Source: Streptomyces sp. Sge12 (GTDB lineage: Bacteria > Actinomycetota > Actinomycetes > Streptomycetales > Streptomycetaceae). Taken from it: a stretch of DNA of 64,000 nt. A program made the translations under genes and the position numbers. The stretch spans positions 4,607,501 through 4,671,500 of the forward strand of contig NZ_CP020555.1 of the NCBI RefSeq assembly GCF_002080455.1. Direction: 5' to 3'. The notes beneath the pieces are model-generated. The model made no database searches, was not told the origin of the DNA, and saw only the letters and a program-made list of their open reading frames with translations. This document shows, one piece after another, positions 43,225 through 51,546 of the stretch (position 1 is the stretch's first letter; each line of letters begins with the position of its first letter).

Positions 43225-44178
43225 TTACGGCGCCGCCGCCCCGGTGAGCCGCGCGGCCATCGCCCCGGCCGCCGCCCGCAGCACGCCCGGCTCCCGCACG
43301 GTGAAGGGCAGGCCCGTCAGGGCCAGGCGCGCCACCGTCCACTCCGGTGCGTCCGCGCTCTCGAAGCGCACCGTGGTCCCGCCGTCGGCCCCCGGCAGGG
43401 CCGCCGCCCGCAGCCAGGCCGGCAGCTGCGCCGGGGCCGCCGCGAAGACGACCTCCACCAGGTACGGCTGCTTCTCGCCACCCCGCAGCCCCCGCCGGAC
43501 GAACTCCTCCGCCTCCATCGGCAGGTCCCGCCGCACGAAGCGGGCCCCCGTCGCGAACGCCTCGTCGACCCGGTCCACCCGGAAGGTCCGCCAGTCCTCG
43601 CGCTCCAGGTCGTAGGCGACCAGGTACCACCGGCTCCCGGTGCTCACGAGCCGGTACGGCTCCACCAGCCGGCGCGACTCGGCGCCGTCCCCCGCCCGGT
43701 ACGCGAACCGCAGCCGCTCCGGCCCCGCCACCGCGGCCGCCATCGTCGTCAGCGTCCGCGGGTCCACGCTCGCGCCGTCGCCCCGGGTCAGTGCGATCGT
43801 GGCCGACTGGAGCGCGCTCACCCGGTGCCGCAGCCGCGAGGGCAGGACCTGCTCCAGCTTCGCCAGGGCCCGTACGGAGGCCTCCTCGACCCCCTCGATC
43901 GCATGACCGGCCCCGGCCCGCAGCCCCACCGCGATCGCCACGGCCTCCTCGTCGTCGAGGAGCAGCGGGGGCATCGCCGCACCCGCGACCAGCCGGTATC
44001 CGCCCTCGGCGCCCAGCGTGGCCTCCACCGGGTAGCCGAGCTCCCGCAGCCGCTCGATGTCGCGCCGGATGGTGCGGGCGCTCACCCGCAGCCGCAGCGC
44101 CAGCTCGCTGCCCGGCCACTCGCGCGGGGTCTGGAGGAGGGACAGCAGGGACAGCAGCCGTGCGGGGGTGTCGGTCAT
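43225..44178 (-). CDS. HTH/WYL-domain transcriptional regulator (YafY family)
   Basis: A 317-residue regulator with an N-terminal HTH (LLSLLQTPREWPGSELA, VSARTIRRDIERLRELGYP), a PPLLLDDEEAVAIAVGL middle part, the WYL domain (RLVEPYRLVSTGSRWYLVAYD, DWRTFRVDRV) and a WCX tail. ATG 44178 is 62 bp from the divergent MFS start, and an inverted repeat lies between them. It is therefore the probable local regulator of that pump. The ligand is unknown. Confidence 0.9.
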   Translation of the reverse strand: MTDTPARLLSLLSLLQTPREWPGSELALRLRVSARTIRRDIERLRELGYPVEATLGAEGGYRLVAGAAMPPLLLDDEEAVAIAVGLRAGAGHAIEGVEEASVRALAKLEQVLPSRLRHRVSALQSATIALTRGDGASVDPRTLTTMAAAVAGPERLRFAYRAGDGAESRRLVEPYRLVSTGSRWYLVAYDLEREDWRTFRVDRVDEAFATGARFVRRDLPMEAEEFVRRGLRGGEKQPYLVEVVFAAAPAQLPAWLRAAALPGADGGTTVRFESADAPEWTVARLALTGLPFTVREPGVLRAAAGAMAARLTGAAAP

Positions 44179-44216
44179 GAATCAAGGCTGCCAGCGAAAT
44201 AGGACACAGACTGACC

Positions 44217-44229
44217 TAGACGCCGTCTA
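44217..44229. promoter_or_regulatory. Inverted repeat in the WYL/MFS divergent region
   Basis: TAGACG-C-CGTCTA is a perfect 6+1+6 palindrome that ends 11 bp before the MFS start codon. It could be the operator of the WYL regulator and would cover the start of the MFS transcript. Confidence 0.45.
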
Positions 44230-44240
44230 AGTTTCTCCTC

Positions 44241-45803
44241 ATGAGCACCGAGACGCCCAAGGCATCGCCCGAAAGAGAGAACGGGCCCATACAAGAAGAG
44301 CGGAACGACGCAGCCCACGACGCAACCAGCTCGACCGCCGACCGCCGCCGCTGGCTGGCGCTCGCCATCGTGATGACCGCGGCCTTCATGGACCTGGTCG
44401 ACGTCACGATCGTCAACATAGCCATCCGCACCATGCGCGAGGACTTCGGCGCCTCCACCAGTGCGATCCAGTGGATCACCGCGGGCTACGCGCTCGCCTT
44501 CGCCGCCGGCCTGATCACCGGCGGTCGTCTCGGTGACATCTACGGCCGCAAGCGCATCTTCCTCATCGGCATCGCCGGGTTCACCGCGGCCTCGCTGCTC
44601 TGCGGCATCGCCTCCACCCCGGACGTGCTCGTCGTCGCCCGCCTCCTCCAGGGCGGTATGGCCGCCCTGATGGTTCCGCAGGTCCTGGCGATCATCCACG
44701 TCACCTTCCCGCCGCAGGAGCGCGGCAAGGTCTTCGGCATGTTCGGAGCGATCGTGGGCCTCGCGGCCGTCTCGGGCCCGCTCCTCGGCGCGCTGCTCAT
44801 CGAGTGGGACCTCTTCGGCCTCGGCTGGCGCCCGATCTTCCTGATCAACCTGCCCGTCGGCATCATGGGCGTGATCCTGGGCCGCAAGTTCATCGCCGAG
44901 TCCAAGGCCCCGCAGGCGCTGCGCCTGGACCTGGTCGGTGTCGTCCTCGCCACCCTCGCCCTGGTCCTGCTGATCTTCCCGCTGACCCACGGCCACGAGA
45001 ACGACTGGCCGCTGTGGGGCTTCGGCTGCATGATCGCCGCGCCGTTCGTCTTCGCCGCGTTCATCGCCTACGAGAAGTACAAGATCAAGAAGGATGGCTC
45101 GCCGCTCGTCGAGCTCTCCCTCTTCAAGGTCAAGAGCTTCGCCGGCGGCATCGCCGTCCAGCTGACCTTCGGCATCGCCACCGGCATCTTCTTCCTGGTC
45201 TGGACGATGTACATGCAGATGGGGCTGGGCTGGAGCGTGCTGCGCGCCGGTCTCACCGGCATCCCGTTCTCCATCGCCGTCTCGGTCGCCGCGGGCCTCT
45301 CGGTCGAGAAGCTCGTGCCCCGCTTCGGCCGCAAGGTGCTCCAGGCCGGCGCGCTGACCATGGCCGCCGGGCTGCTCCTCTACATCTGGGAGTCGCAGCA
45401 CTACGGCATGGAGATCGCCTCCTGGCAGATGGCCGCGCCGCTGATCGTCATGGGTGTCGGCATGGGTCTGATCGTGGCCCCGCTGAACGACACCGTGCTC
45501 TCCGAGGTGCCGCGCCAGCACGCCGGATCCGCCTCGGGCCTGATCAACACCACCGGTCAGATGGGCAACGCCCTGGGTCTCGCCCTGACCTCCGTCGTCT
45601 TCTTCGGCCTGATCGACGACGACATGGTCTTCGGCCCGCCGTACGTGGAGGCCTTCCGCGGCGCGCTGTGGTGGGTCGTGGCCGTACTCGTCGTGATCTT
45701 CGCGGTGATGTTCGTCCTGCCGCGCCGGGCGCTCCCGATGGAGCAGCGCGAGGGCGCCGCCGAGCACGCGGCCCCGGCCCCCGAGAAGGTCCCGGCCGGC
45801 TGA
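44241..45803 (+). CDS. MFS drug:H+ antiporter, DHA2 family
   Basis: A 520-residue exporter with a hydrophilic 35-residue start, then MDLVDVTIVNIAIRTM (helix 1), RLGDIYGRKRIFLIG (motif A) and a GPLLGALLIEWDLFG motif. About 14 membrane segments are predicted by eye. It is divergent from the WYL regulator and ends at a strong terminator, so it forms a single-gene unit. Substrate unknown. Confidence 0.92.
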   Translation: MSTETPKASPERENGPIQEERNDAAHDATSSTADRRRWLALAIVMTAAFMDLVDVTIVNIAIRTMREDFGASTSAIQWITAGYALAFAAGLITGGRLGDIYGRKRIFLIGIAGFTAASLLCGIASTPDVLVVARLLQGGMAALMVPQVLAIIHVTFPPQERGKVFGMFGAIVGLAAVSGPLLGALLIEWDLFGLGWRPIFLINLPVGIMGVILGRKFIAESKAPQALRLDLVGVVLATLALVLLIFPLTHGHENDWPLWGFGCMIAAPFVFAAFIAYEKYKIKKDGSPLVELSLFKVKSFAGGIAVQLTFGIATGIFFLVWTMYMQMGLGWSVLRAGLTGIPFSIAVSVAAGLSVEKLVPRFGRKVLQAGALTMAAGLLLYIWESQHYGMEIASWQMAAPLIVMGVGMGLIVAPLNDTVLSEVPRQHAGSASGLINTTGQMGNALGLALTSVVFFGLIDDDMVFGPPYVEAFRGALWWVVAVLVVIFAVMFVLPRRALPMEQREGAAEHAAPAPEKVPAG

Positions 45804-45825
45804 TCCGGACCTCCGGAGCCACCGC

Positions 45826-45869
45826 ACGGACATGTCCGCCCCGAGGGGCGGACATGTCCGTTCTTTTTT
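45826..45869 (+). terminator. Rho-independent terminator after the MFS gene
   Basis: A perfect 17-base arm (45826-45842) pairs with 45845-45861, followed by TCTTTTTT. This is the clearest terminator of the window and isolates the MFS gene from the fruR-like gene downstream. Confidence 0.93.
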
Positions 45870-45940
45870 GTTTCTCGCCGCACACCTGCGTACGGTGGGG
45901 TGAAACCACCTATTCGGGCATGGAACGGACGTAAAGCCAC

Positions 45941-46702
45941 ATGTATGCGCCGGAGCGCCGCCAGGAGATCCTCCGCCTCGCCCACGAGGCGGGCAGCGTC
46001 GACGTGCTCTCCCTCGCCGACCGGTTCCAGGTCACCGCCGAGACCGTACGCAGGGACCTCACGGCCCTCGACCGGTCCGGTCTCCTCCGCCGGGTGCACG
46101 GCGGGGCCATCCCGGCCGGCCGCCTCGACTTCGAGCCCGACCTCACCGAGCGCGAGGCCACCGCCGCCGACGAGAAGCGCCGCATCGCCGCGGCCGCACT
46201 GGCCGAGCTCCCCGACGGCGGCAGCGTCGTCCTGGACGCCGGCAGCACCGTCGCCCGGCTGGCCGCCGCGATCCCCGCCGACGCGGTGCTCACCGTGGTC
46301 ACCCACGCGCTGCCCGTCGCCGCCCGGCTCGCCGACCGCACCGGCATCGACCTCCACCTCGTCGGCGGCCGCGTCCGCCACCGCACCCGCGCCGCCGTGG
46401 ACGCATGGGCGCTGCGCGCGTACGCCGAGATCCGCGCGGACGTGCTCTTCCTCGCGACCAACGGCTTCACGGCCGCGGGCGGCCTGACCACCCCGGACCT
46501 GGCCGAGGCGGCCGTCAAGCGCGCCGCGATGGCCGCCGCCCGCCGCGTCGTCCTCCTCGCCGACTCCGAGAAGGCGGGCCAGGAGCACTTCGCCCGCTTC
46601 GGCTCCTTCGCCGACATCGACCTGCTCATCACGGACACGGGGCTCGACCCCGCCCACCAGGCCTCCATCGAGGCCGCCGGTACGGAAGTTGCGCTCGTAT
46701 GA
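45941..46702 (+). CDS. fruR: DeoR-family repressor of fructose utilisation (FruR-like)
   Basis: A 253-residue DeoR-type regulator with an N-terminal HTH (RRQEILRLAHEAGSVDVLSLA, TAETVRRDLTALDRSGLLRRVHGGA) and a sugar-phosphate-sensing C-terminal domain (VVLDAGSTVARLA, LATNGFTAAGGLTTPD, VVLLADSEKAGQEHFARF). Its stop overlaps the start of the 1-phosphofructokinase gene (ATGA). The pairing is standard for streptomycete fru operons, in which the repressor responds to fructose 1-phosphate. Confidence 0.88.
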   Translation: MYAPERRQEILRLAHEAGSVDVLSLADRFQVTAETVRRDLTALDRSGLLRRVHGGAIPAGRLDFEPDLTEREATAADEKRRIAAAALAELPDGGSVVLDAGSTVARLAAAIPADAVLTVVTHALPVAARLADRTGIDLHLVGGRVRHRTRAAVDAWALRAYAEIRADVLFLATNGFTAAGGLTTPDLAEAAVKRAAMAAARRVVLLADSEKAGQEHFARFGSFADIDLLITDTGLDPAHQASIEAAGTEVALV

Positions 46703-47643
46703 TCCTCACCGTCACCCCCAACCCCTCCCTCGACCGCACCTACGGGGTCCCCGCCCTGAGCCGGGGCCGGGTGCTGCGCACCGACGGAGAGCGGGTCGAC
46801 CCCGGGGGCAAGGGCGTCAACGTCTCCCGCGCGGTGGCCGCCGCGGGCTTGCGCACGACGGCGGTCCTCCCGCTCGGCGGCACCCCCGGCGTGCTGCTCG
46901 CCGAACTCCTCGGCGCGCAGGGCGTGGACGTCACGGCCGTCTCGATCGCCGGGCAGACCCGCTCGAACATCGCGTTGGCCGAACCGGACGGCACCCTCAC
47001 CAAGATCAACTCGCCCGGCCCGGAGCTCTCCCGGGAGGAGTCCGCCCTCCTCCTGGACACCGTCGGCTCCTGCGCCGCGGACGTCACCTGGATCGCCTGC
47101 TGCGGCAGCCTCCCGCGCGGCCTCGCACCCGAGTGGTACGCCGAACTGGTCCGCCGGGCCCACGCGGCCGGCGCCCGCATCGCCCTGGACACCTCGGGCC
47201 CGGCGCTGCCCGCGGCGCTCGCGGCGGGCCCGGAGGTGATCAAGCCCAACGCGGCCGAGCTCGCAGCGGCGGTCGGCCGCCCGCTGCCCACCCTGGGTGA
47301 CGCGGTCAAGGCCGCGGAGGAACTCCGCACCCGCGGCGCCGGAGCCGTACTGGCCTCCCTCGGCCGGGACGGCCAGCTCCTGGTCTCCGCGGAGGGCGCC
47401 TTCCACGGCACCGCCCCGACCCCGGCGGTGCGCAGCGACGTAGGGGCCGGCGACGCCTCACTGGCCGGCTTCCTGATAGCGGGAGGCGCCGGCCCCCAGG
47501 CCCTCGCCTCGGCGCTGGCCCACGGCGCGGCCGCCGTCCAGCTGCCGGGCAGCGCCATGCCCACTCCGGCGGACCTGCGCCCCGACCAGGTCCGCATCAC
47601 CCGGAACCCGCCCCCGGACCTCCCGCTCACCGACACGTTCTAG
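46699..47643 (+). CDS. fruK: 1-phosphofructokinase
   Basis: A 314-residue PfkB-family kinase that phosphorylates fructose 1-phosphate to fructose 1,6-bisphosphate. The start MILTVTPNPSLDRTY and GGKGVNVSRAVAAAG are typical for FruK. The second signature with the catalytic base is DVGAGDASLAGFL (family GAGD motif intact). It is the second gene of the fruR-fruK unit. The PTS permease gene fruA usually follows in Streptomyces, but here the next gene converges and is unrelated, so fruA must lie elsewhere or be absent. Confidence 0.93.
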   Translation: MILTVTPNPSLDRTYGVPALSRGRVLRTDGERVDPGGKGVNVSRAVAAAGLRTTAVLPLGGTPGVLLAELLGAQGVDVTAVSIAGQTRSNIALAEPDGTLTKINSPGPELSREESALLLDTVGSCAADVTWIACCGSLPRGLAPEWYAELVRRAHAAGARIALDTSGPALPAALAAGPEVIKPNAAELAAAVGRPLPTLGDAVKAAEELRTRGAGAVLASLGRDGQLLVSAEGAFHGTAPTPAVRSDVGAGDASLAGFLIAGGAGPQALASALAHGAAAVQLPGSAMPTPADLRPDQVRITRNPPPDLPLTDTF

Positions 47644-47679
47644 GGGGGCGTCCTGCCGATCAGAGGGGGCTTGCGGGGG

Positions 47680-48456
47680 TCACCGCACGCGTGCGCGGAG
47701 CTCCATCGCCTCGCGCGCGGCCGCCTCGCTCTCGTACACCTCGCACATGTGGCGCCCGTCCGGCGTCGCCGTGTGCTCGACCTCCCACAGGCTGAGCTCG
47801 GTGCCGTCCAGCAGGACGAAGGCGTGCTCGTACAGGTTGAACCCGGCGCCCGAACCGCGCCCGTCCGCCGGGCACTGCCGCGCACCGAAGGCCTGGGTGA
47901 TCTGGTGCGCGTACGCCGACCGCAGCAGCGTCGCCACCGGCTCACCCGGCCGGTCGGCGTTCTCCGCGCGGCGCAGCACCCGCCGGGCGTGGTCGGCGGA
48001 CTGCTCCACCACGTACTCCCGGTGCCGCTGCACCGGCGCCGAGGCCGCGTACAGCGCGCTCAGCACCGACACGTCGTCCACCGGCTCCTCCTCACCGGGC
48101 ACCAGCACCGGGTCCGGGGAGGTCCCGGCGGACGCCTCGCCGAACAGCCGGGTCACGGCCAGGCAGGTCTCCGCCTTGCTCGCGAAGACCTCGTGCCGGA
48201 CGGCCCGGTCGCCCACCAGCCGGTACGTCAGCTCCCACAGCGAGACCGAACCGCCGTCGCTCAGCAGGTAGGTGTGCCGGTGGGTCTCCCGCCAGATGCC
48301 CGCCTCCGGACTGTGGTGGGTGGTGTAGAGCGAAGAGCTGTGGGCGAGCGCCGTACCGAGGCGCTCGACCAACCTGTCGGGCAGGTCGAAGGAGTTGAGG
48401 GCGCGGCCGAGGAGTCGTTCGAGGTGCGCCTCGGTTGTCTCGTACGGATCGCTCAA
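47680..48456 (-). CDS. Conserved Streptomyces hypothetical protein (possibly DUF6227)
   Basis: A 258-residue soluble protein with no signal peptide or membrane helix. It has two related halves: WRETHRHTYLLSDGGSVSLWE in the N-terminal half resembles NLYEHAFVLLDGTELSLWEVEH in the C-terminal half, which suggests an internal duplication. I recall similar proteins annotated as DUF6227 in Streptomyces but cannot confirm this here. It converges on fruK and is divergent from the VKOR-like gene. No function can be given. Confidence 0.75.
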   Translation of the reverse strand: MSDPYETTEAHLERLLGRALNSFDLPDRLVERLGTALAHSSSLYTTHHSPEAGIWRETHRHTYLLSDGGSVSLWELTYRLVGDRAVRHEVFASKAETCLAVTRLFGEASAGTSPDPVLVPGEEEPVDDVSVLSALYAASAPVQRHREYVVEQSADHARRVLRRAENADRPGEPVATLLRSAYAHQITQAFGARQCPADGRGSGAGFNLYEHAFVLLDGTELSLWEVEHTATPDGRHMCEVYESEAAAREAMELRARVR

Positions 48457-48639
48457 GGTGGGTCTCCAGGCCGTCGCAGCTTGTTACTTCGCGGAAGCTC
48501 AACGTAACCCCTGGTTCTGACATCACGTCCGGGGTTCGGTAAAACGTCCGGGAAGCATCGGAGGTTCCCGCCACACCTTCAGGTCAACTTGCGTACGGAT
48601 GAGCCCGGTTGGGCCCGATCTGAGGGGAAGCGCGGGACT

Positions 48640-49290
48640 ATGGGACACATGGCAACGAATACGGTGGGCCTCCCGCGCCAGCAGGTCAGGCCCCGCAGTG
48701 GACACGACGGCGAGCGGAACACCACCCCGAGGGGGTTGGCCTGGCTGCTGGCCGTCACCGGGGCGGCCGGGCTGCTGGCCTCCTGGGTGATCACCCTCGA
48801 CAAGTTCCTCCTGCTGGAGGACCCGGACTTCAAACCCGCGTGCAGTCTGAACCCGGTCGTCTCCTGCGGCAGCGTGATGCAGAGCGACCAGGCGGCGGCC
48901 TTCGGCTTCCCCAATCCGATGCTGGGCCTCGCCGCGTACGGAGTGGTCGTCTGCATCGGCGCGGGCCTGCTCGCCGGCGCCCGCTACCGCGGCTGGTTCT
49001 GGCTCGGACTGAACGCCGGCACGCTCTTCGGTGTCGCATTCTGCAGCTGGCTGATGGTCCAGTCGCTCTACGAGATCAACGCGCTCTGCCTCTGGTGCTG
49101 CCTGGCCTGGGTCGCGACCCTGCTGATGTTCTGGGCGGTCACCGCGCACAACGTCCGCACGCGCGTCCTGCCGGCGCCCGGCCCCCTGCGGGGCTTCTTC
49201 ACCGAGTTCGGCTGGGCGCCGCCCGCCCTGCACATCGGAGTGATCGGCATGCTGGTCCTCACCCGCTGGTGGGACTTCTGGACCGGCTGA
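48640..49290 (+). CDS. Vitamin K epoxide reductase (VKOR) family membrane protein
   Basis: A 216-residue membrane protein with about four or five hydrophobic segments. Both cysteine motifs of VKOR are visible: the pair in CSLNPVVSCGSVM and the active-site CxxC in LCLWCCLAW. Bacterial VKOR homologues reoxidise DsbA-like thiol oxidases using quinone and so take part in disulfide formation in secreted proteins. ATG 48640 is used; ATG 48649 is also possible. Its neighbours include the chaplins, some of which carry cysteine pairs and could be among its clients; that link is inference. Confidence 0.9.
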   Translation: MGHMATNTVGLPRQQVRPRSGHDGERNTTPRGLAWLLAVTGAAGLLASWVITLDKFLLLEDPDFKPACSLNPVVSCGSVMQSDQAAAFGFPNPMLGLAAYGVVVCIGAGLLAGARYRGWFWLGLNAGTLFGVAFCSWLMVQSLYEINALCLWCCLAWVATLLMFWAVTAHNVRTRVLPAPGPLRGFFTEFGWAPPALHIGVIGMLVLTRWWDFWTG

Positions 49291-49311
49291 CCGCCCGGGG
49301 CGGCGTACGAA

Positions 49312-49346
49312 GAGGGCCCCGGCGGCTGGACGCCGCCGGGGCCCTC
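49312..49346. terminator. Terminator between VKOR and rodlin genes
   Basis: A perfect 15-bp stem (49312-49326 with 49332-49346) with a 5-base loop lies between convergent genes. No T run follows. Confidence 0.75.
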
Positions 49347-49402
49347 GTCATTCACTCCACAGGCTCAGCGGCCCGCGATCGCCCGGAGGGCGGGGGAGCA
49401 GG

Positions 49403-49813
49403 TCAGCTGTTGGCGGAGAGGTTGCCCGACAGGACCGGGATGTTGGAGAGGATGTGCGAGAGCGGCTCGTCACCCTTGGCCTGGGTGGAGTTCTCGGCGC
49501 ACTGCTGGTTCTGCGGGTTGGACAGGACGTTGATGTCCTGGACCCCGATGTTGAGCGCGGCGATCAGCGACTGGGCGTTGACCTTGGCGGGCAGGCCGAT
49601 GCAGGGCTTGTTGAGGGTGCCCTGGACCACGCTGAGCTGCGGGCTCATGTCGCCGGCGGTCTTCTGGTTGCCGTAGGCCTGCACGGCGCCGTTGCCGTTG
49701 ACGGTGTTGACCCCGTTGTCGTTGCCGATGGCCATGGCCGGGGCCGCGGCGGCAGCGCCCGCGCCGATTGCAACGGCGGAGACCGCGGCGGCGGTCATGA
49801 ACTTCTTGAACAT
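49403..49813 (-). CDS. Rodlin
   Basis: A 136-residue secreted rodlin, one of two in the window. A signal peptide (MFKKFMTAAAVSAVAIGAG to about residue 28, ending PAMA) is followed by IGNDNGVNTVNGNGAVQAYG, LNKPCIGLPAK and a C-terminal QCAENSTQAKGDEPLSHIL. Two cysteines remain in the mature chain. Rodlins with chaplins form the rodlet layer on aerial hyphae and spores. The other copy at 53320 is the same length and very similar. The promoter at 49859-49887 resembles a sigma-BldN promoter. Confidence 0.93.
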   Translation of the reverse strand: MFKKFMTAAAVSAVAIGAGAAAAAPAMAIGNDNGVNTVNGNGAVQAYGNQKTAGDMSPQLSVVQGTLNKPCIGLPAKVNAQSLIAALNIGVQDINVLSNPQNQQCAENSTQAKGDEPLSHILSNIPVLSGNLSANS

Positions 49814-49858
49814 CTTGTTCCTTCTGTCGCACGAGTGCCCGCTGATGGAGCGCCCTGG

Positions 49859-49887
49859 TCAACTGCCCGGTCGGGGGGTTGGTTCCG
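49859..49887 (-). promoter_or_regulatory. Probable sigma-BldN promoter of the rodlin gene
   Basis: Read on the minus strand: CGGAAC (49887-49882), a 17-bp spacer, AGTTGA (49864-49859). The other rodlin gene has CGCAAC-N17-CGTTGA at the same place. Both resemble the sigma-BldN pattern (CGTAAC, CGTTGA) known to drive chaplin and rodlin genes. Confidence 0.55.
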
Positions 49888-50084
49888 CTGCTTCACTCAA
49901 ACGGCCCGTGCGTGTCGAGGTTTTCCCCGGCCCGGGTGAGGCGCCTCCGGACGCGTGCGCGAAGCCCGTACGCAGCCCGCATCCGCCGAGGTTCCGGTTG
50001 CGCTCCGTAGGAGGTGTTCGCACGGTGGGTGAGGAAGCGGATCATTCGGGTCCGTTTCCATGTCCCCACCGAGAAGGAACGTCC

Positions 50085-50543
50085 ATGCACCGCACGAAGC
50101 CGTCCCGCGCCCGCCTCCTCGTCCCGTCGGCCCTCGCCGTCGTCATACTGTCCGGCGCGGCTGCCCCCGCGGTCGCCGCGGACGGCGACGGTTCCGCGGC
50201 CCTGACCGGTCGGGTCGCCTCCGTCCAGCGCCAGGTCGAGAAGATCGAGCAGCGCGCCAAGGCCGGTCCGATCGACGACCTCCTGGCAGGGCTCACCAAG
50301 ACGCTGCAGGACCTCCTCTCCTCCGTCGGGGGCCTGTTGCCCGCCGGGGTGAAGCTGCCGCCGATCGAGCTGCCGAAGCTCCCGGACCTGACCATCCCGG
50401 ACCTGTCCGGCCTCATCCCCCAGCTGCCGCCGGTGGACGGGCTGGTGCCGGAGCTGCCCGCGGTCCCCGAGGTCCCGGCGATCCCCGAGCTGCCCGCGAC
50501 CCCGACGCTTCCCGAGGTCCCGGCCCTTCCTGCTGTCCCGTAG
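50085..50543 (+). CDS. Small secreted Pro-rich protein
   Basis: A 152-residue protein with a signal peptide (basic KPSRARLL, then VPSALAVVILSGAAAPAVAA). A short helical part follows (VASVQRQVEKIEQRAK), then a hydrophobic segment and a C-terminal tail rich in Leu-Pro repeats (LPKLPDLTIPDLSGL, then PEVPAIPELPATPTLPEVPA). ATG 50085 is preceded by AAGGAACG. No known domain is recognised. Its place among chaplin and rodlin genes suggests a cell-surface role. It is divergent from the rodlin gene. Confidence 0.75.
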   Translation: MHRTKPSRARLLVPSALAVVILSGAAAPAVAADGDGSAALTGRVASVQRQVEKIEQRAKAGPIDDLLAGLTKTLQDLLSSVGGLLPAGVKLPPIELPKLPDLTIPDLSGLIPQLPPVDGLVPELPAVPEVPAIPELPATPTLPEVPALPAVP

Positions 50544-50695
50544 GAGCGGCCACGACCGAACCCGTCCGATGGTTACGACAATTGAGCCGAACAGGTCTCC
50601 TTGTGCGCGTGACCGTGTCGTCCGGGAAGATGGACCGTTTCGCTCGGTGTGAGCCCCGGTTCGGGGCAGAACATCGAACAGAAGGTGCACTTCCC

Positions 50696-50935
50696 ATGAA
50701 CTCTGCCAAGAAGGCCGCCCTGGTCCTGGCCACCGCCGGTCTCGCCGCGGCCGGTGCCGCCGGCTCCGCCGTCGCCGACTCGTCGGCCGAGGGCGCGGCC
50801 GTGGGTTCCCCCGGCGTCCTCTCCGGCAACCTGGCCCAGGTGCCGGTGCACATCCCGGTCAACGTCTGCGGCAACTCCGTGAACGTCATCGGCCTGCTGA
50901 ACCCGGCGTTCGGCAACGTCTGCGTCAACAACTGA
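50696..50935 (+). CDS. Short chaplin
   Basis: A 79-residue chaplin: a signal peptide of about 27 residues (KKAALVLATAGLAAAGAAG) and a single amyloid-forming chaplin domain (GSPGVLSGNLAQVPVHIPVN, VCGNSVNVIGLLNP, FGNVCVNN) with the two conserved cysteines. Short chaplins assemble into the hydrophobic amyloid film of aerial hyphae. The ending resembles ChpE/ChpH types, but I do not assign a letter. Confidence 0.93.
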   Translation: MNSAKKAALVLATAGLAAAGAAGSAVADSSAEGAAVGSPGVLSGNLAQVPVHIPVNVCGNSVNVIGLLNPAFGNVCVNN

Positions 50936-50953
50936 CGTCGGCAGAACAACCGA

Positions 50954-50989
50954 CTGTGGGCGCCCCGGCCTTGCCGGTGGCGCCCACAG
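50954..50989. terminator. Hairpin after the short chaplin gene
   Basis: CTGTGGGCGCC (50954-50964) pairs with GGCGCCCACAG (50979-50989), and an inner CCGGC/GCCGG stem extends the hairpin. It sits between convergent genes. Confidence 0.7.
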
Positions 50990-51019
50990 CCGTGTCGGCG
51001 GGTCTTGCGCCGGGAGGGT

Positions 51020-51367
51020 TCAGCCCTGGCCGCCGTTGAGCTTCACGCCGCCGAGCATCGGGCTCGCCTGCGTGGCGCCGTTCGCGAGGCCGAGCACGGT
51101 GCCGGGCACGTCGTTGCGCACCTTGTTCACCTTCTGGGCGGTACCCACGACCTTGTTGACGGTGTCGCCCTGCTCGGCCAGCCCGTGGCCCACGGTCTGC
51201 GGAAGCGACTCGGTGACGGGCCCGACGGAGTTCAGCGTCTCGGTCACCCCGCCGGTCAGGCTCATGGGGGGCATCGCGGCCGTGGTGTCGGCGGCGAAGG
51301 CGGTGGTGGAGGCGCCGAGCGCGGCGACGGAGCCGACGACGACAGCGGCGACCTTCGTGAGCTTCAT
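51020..51367 (-). CDS. Small secreted protein next to the chaplins
   Basis: A 115-residue protein with a signal peptide (KLTKVAAVVVGSVAALGAST, ending TAFA). The mature chain is polar and helical (VTETLNSVGPVTESLPQTVG, VNKVVGTAQKVNKVRNDVPG) with no cysteine. I recognise no domain. Similar small secreted proteins are common beside chaplin and rodlin genes, so a role at the hyphal surface is plausible but unproven. A 15-bp palindrome lies 65 bp upstream. Confidence 0.7.
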   Translation of the reverse strand: MKLTKVAAVVVGSVAALGASTTAFAADTTAAMPPMSLTGGVTETLNSVGPVTESLPQTVGHGLAEQGDTVNKVVGTAQKVNKVRNDVPGTVLGLANGATQASPMLGGVKLNGGQG

Positions 51368-51431
51368 TATCGAAATCCTCTTCTTTCGTGGACAGAGGCG
51401 TCAGTGGCGACCGTCGCGCCACTTTCGCCCT

Positions 51432-51446
51432 GGGTAACGATTACCC
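51432..51446. promoter_or_regulatory. Palindrome upstream of the small secreted protein gene
   Basis: GGGTAA-CGA-TTACCC is a perfect inverted repeat with a 3-base spacer, 65 bp before the start at 51367. It could be a developmental operator. No regulator is assigned. Confidence 0.4.
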
Positions 51447-51483
51447 GCCGCTACGGAAACGCGAAGGCGCGAGGACATGACAG

Positions 51484-51517
51484 CGGCCGGAGAATCCGAC
51501 GAGGGATTCTCCGGCCG
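51484..51517. terminator. Hairpin downstream of the long chaplin gene
   Basis: CGGCCGGAGAATCC (51484-51497) pairs exactly with GGATTCTCCGGCCG (51504-51517) around a 6-base loop. It lies 30 bp past the stop of the sorting-signal frame (51547), which supports that frame being the real gene end. Confidence 0.75.
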
Positions 51518-51546
51518 ACATTTCTTCTGATGACCGGCATTGACGG

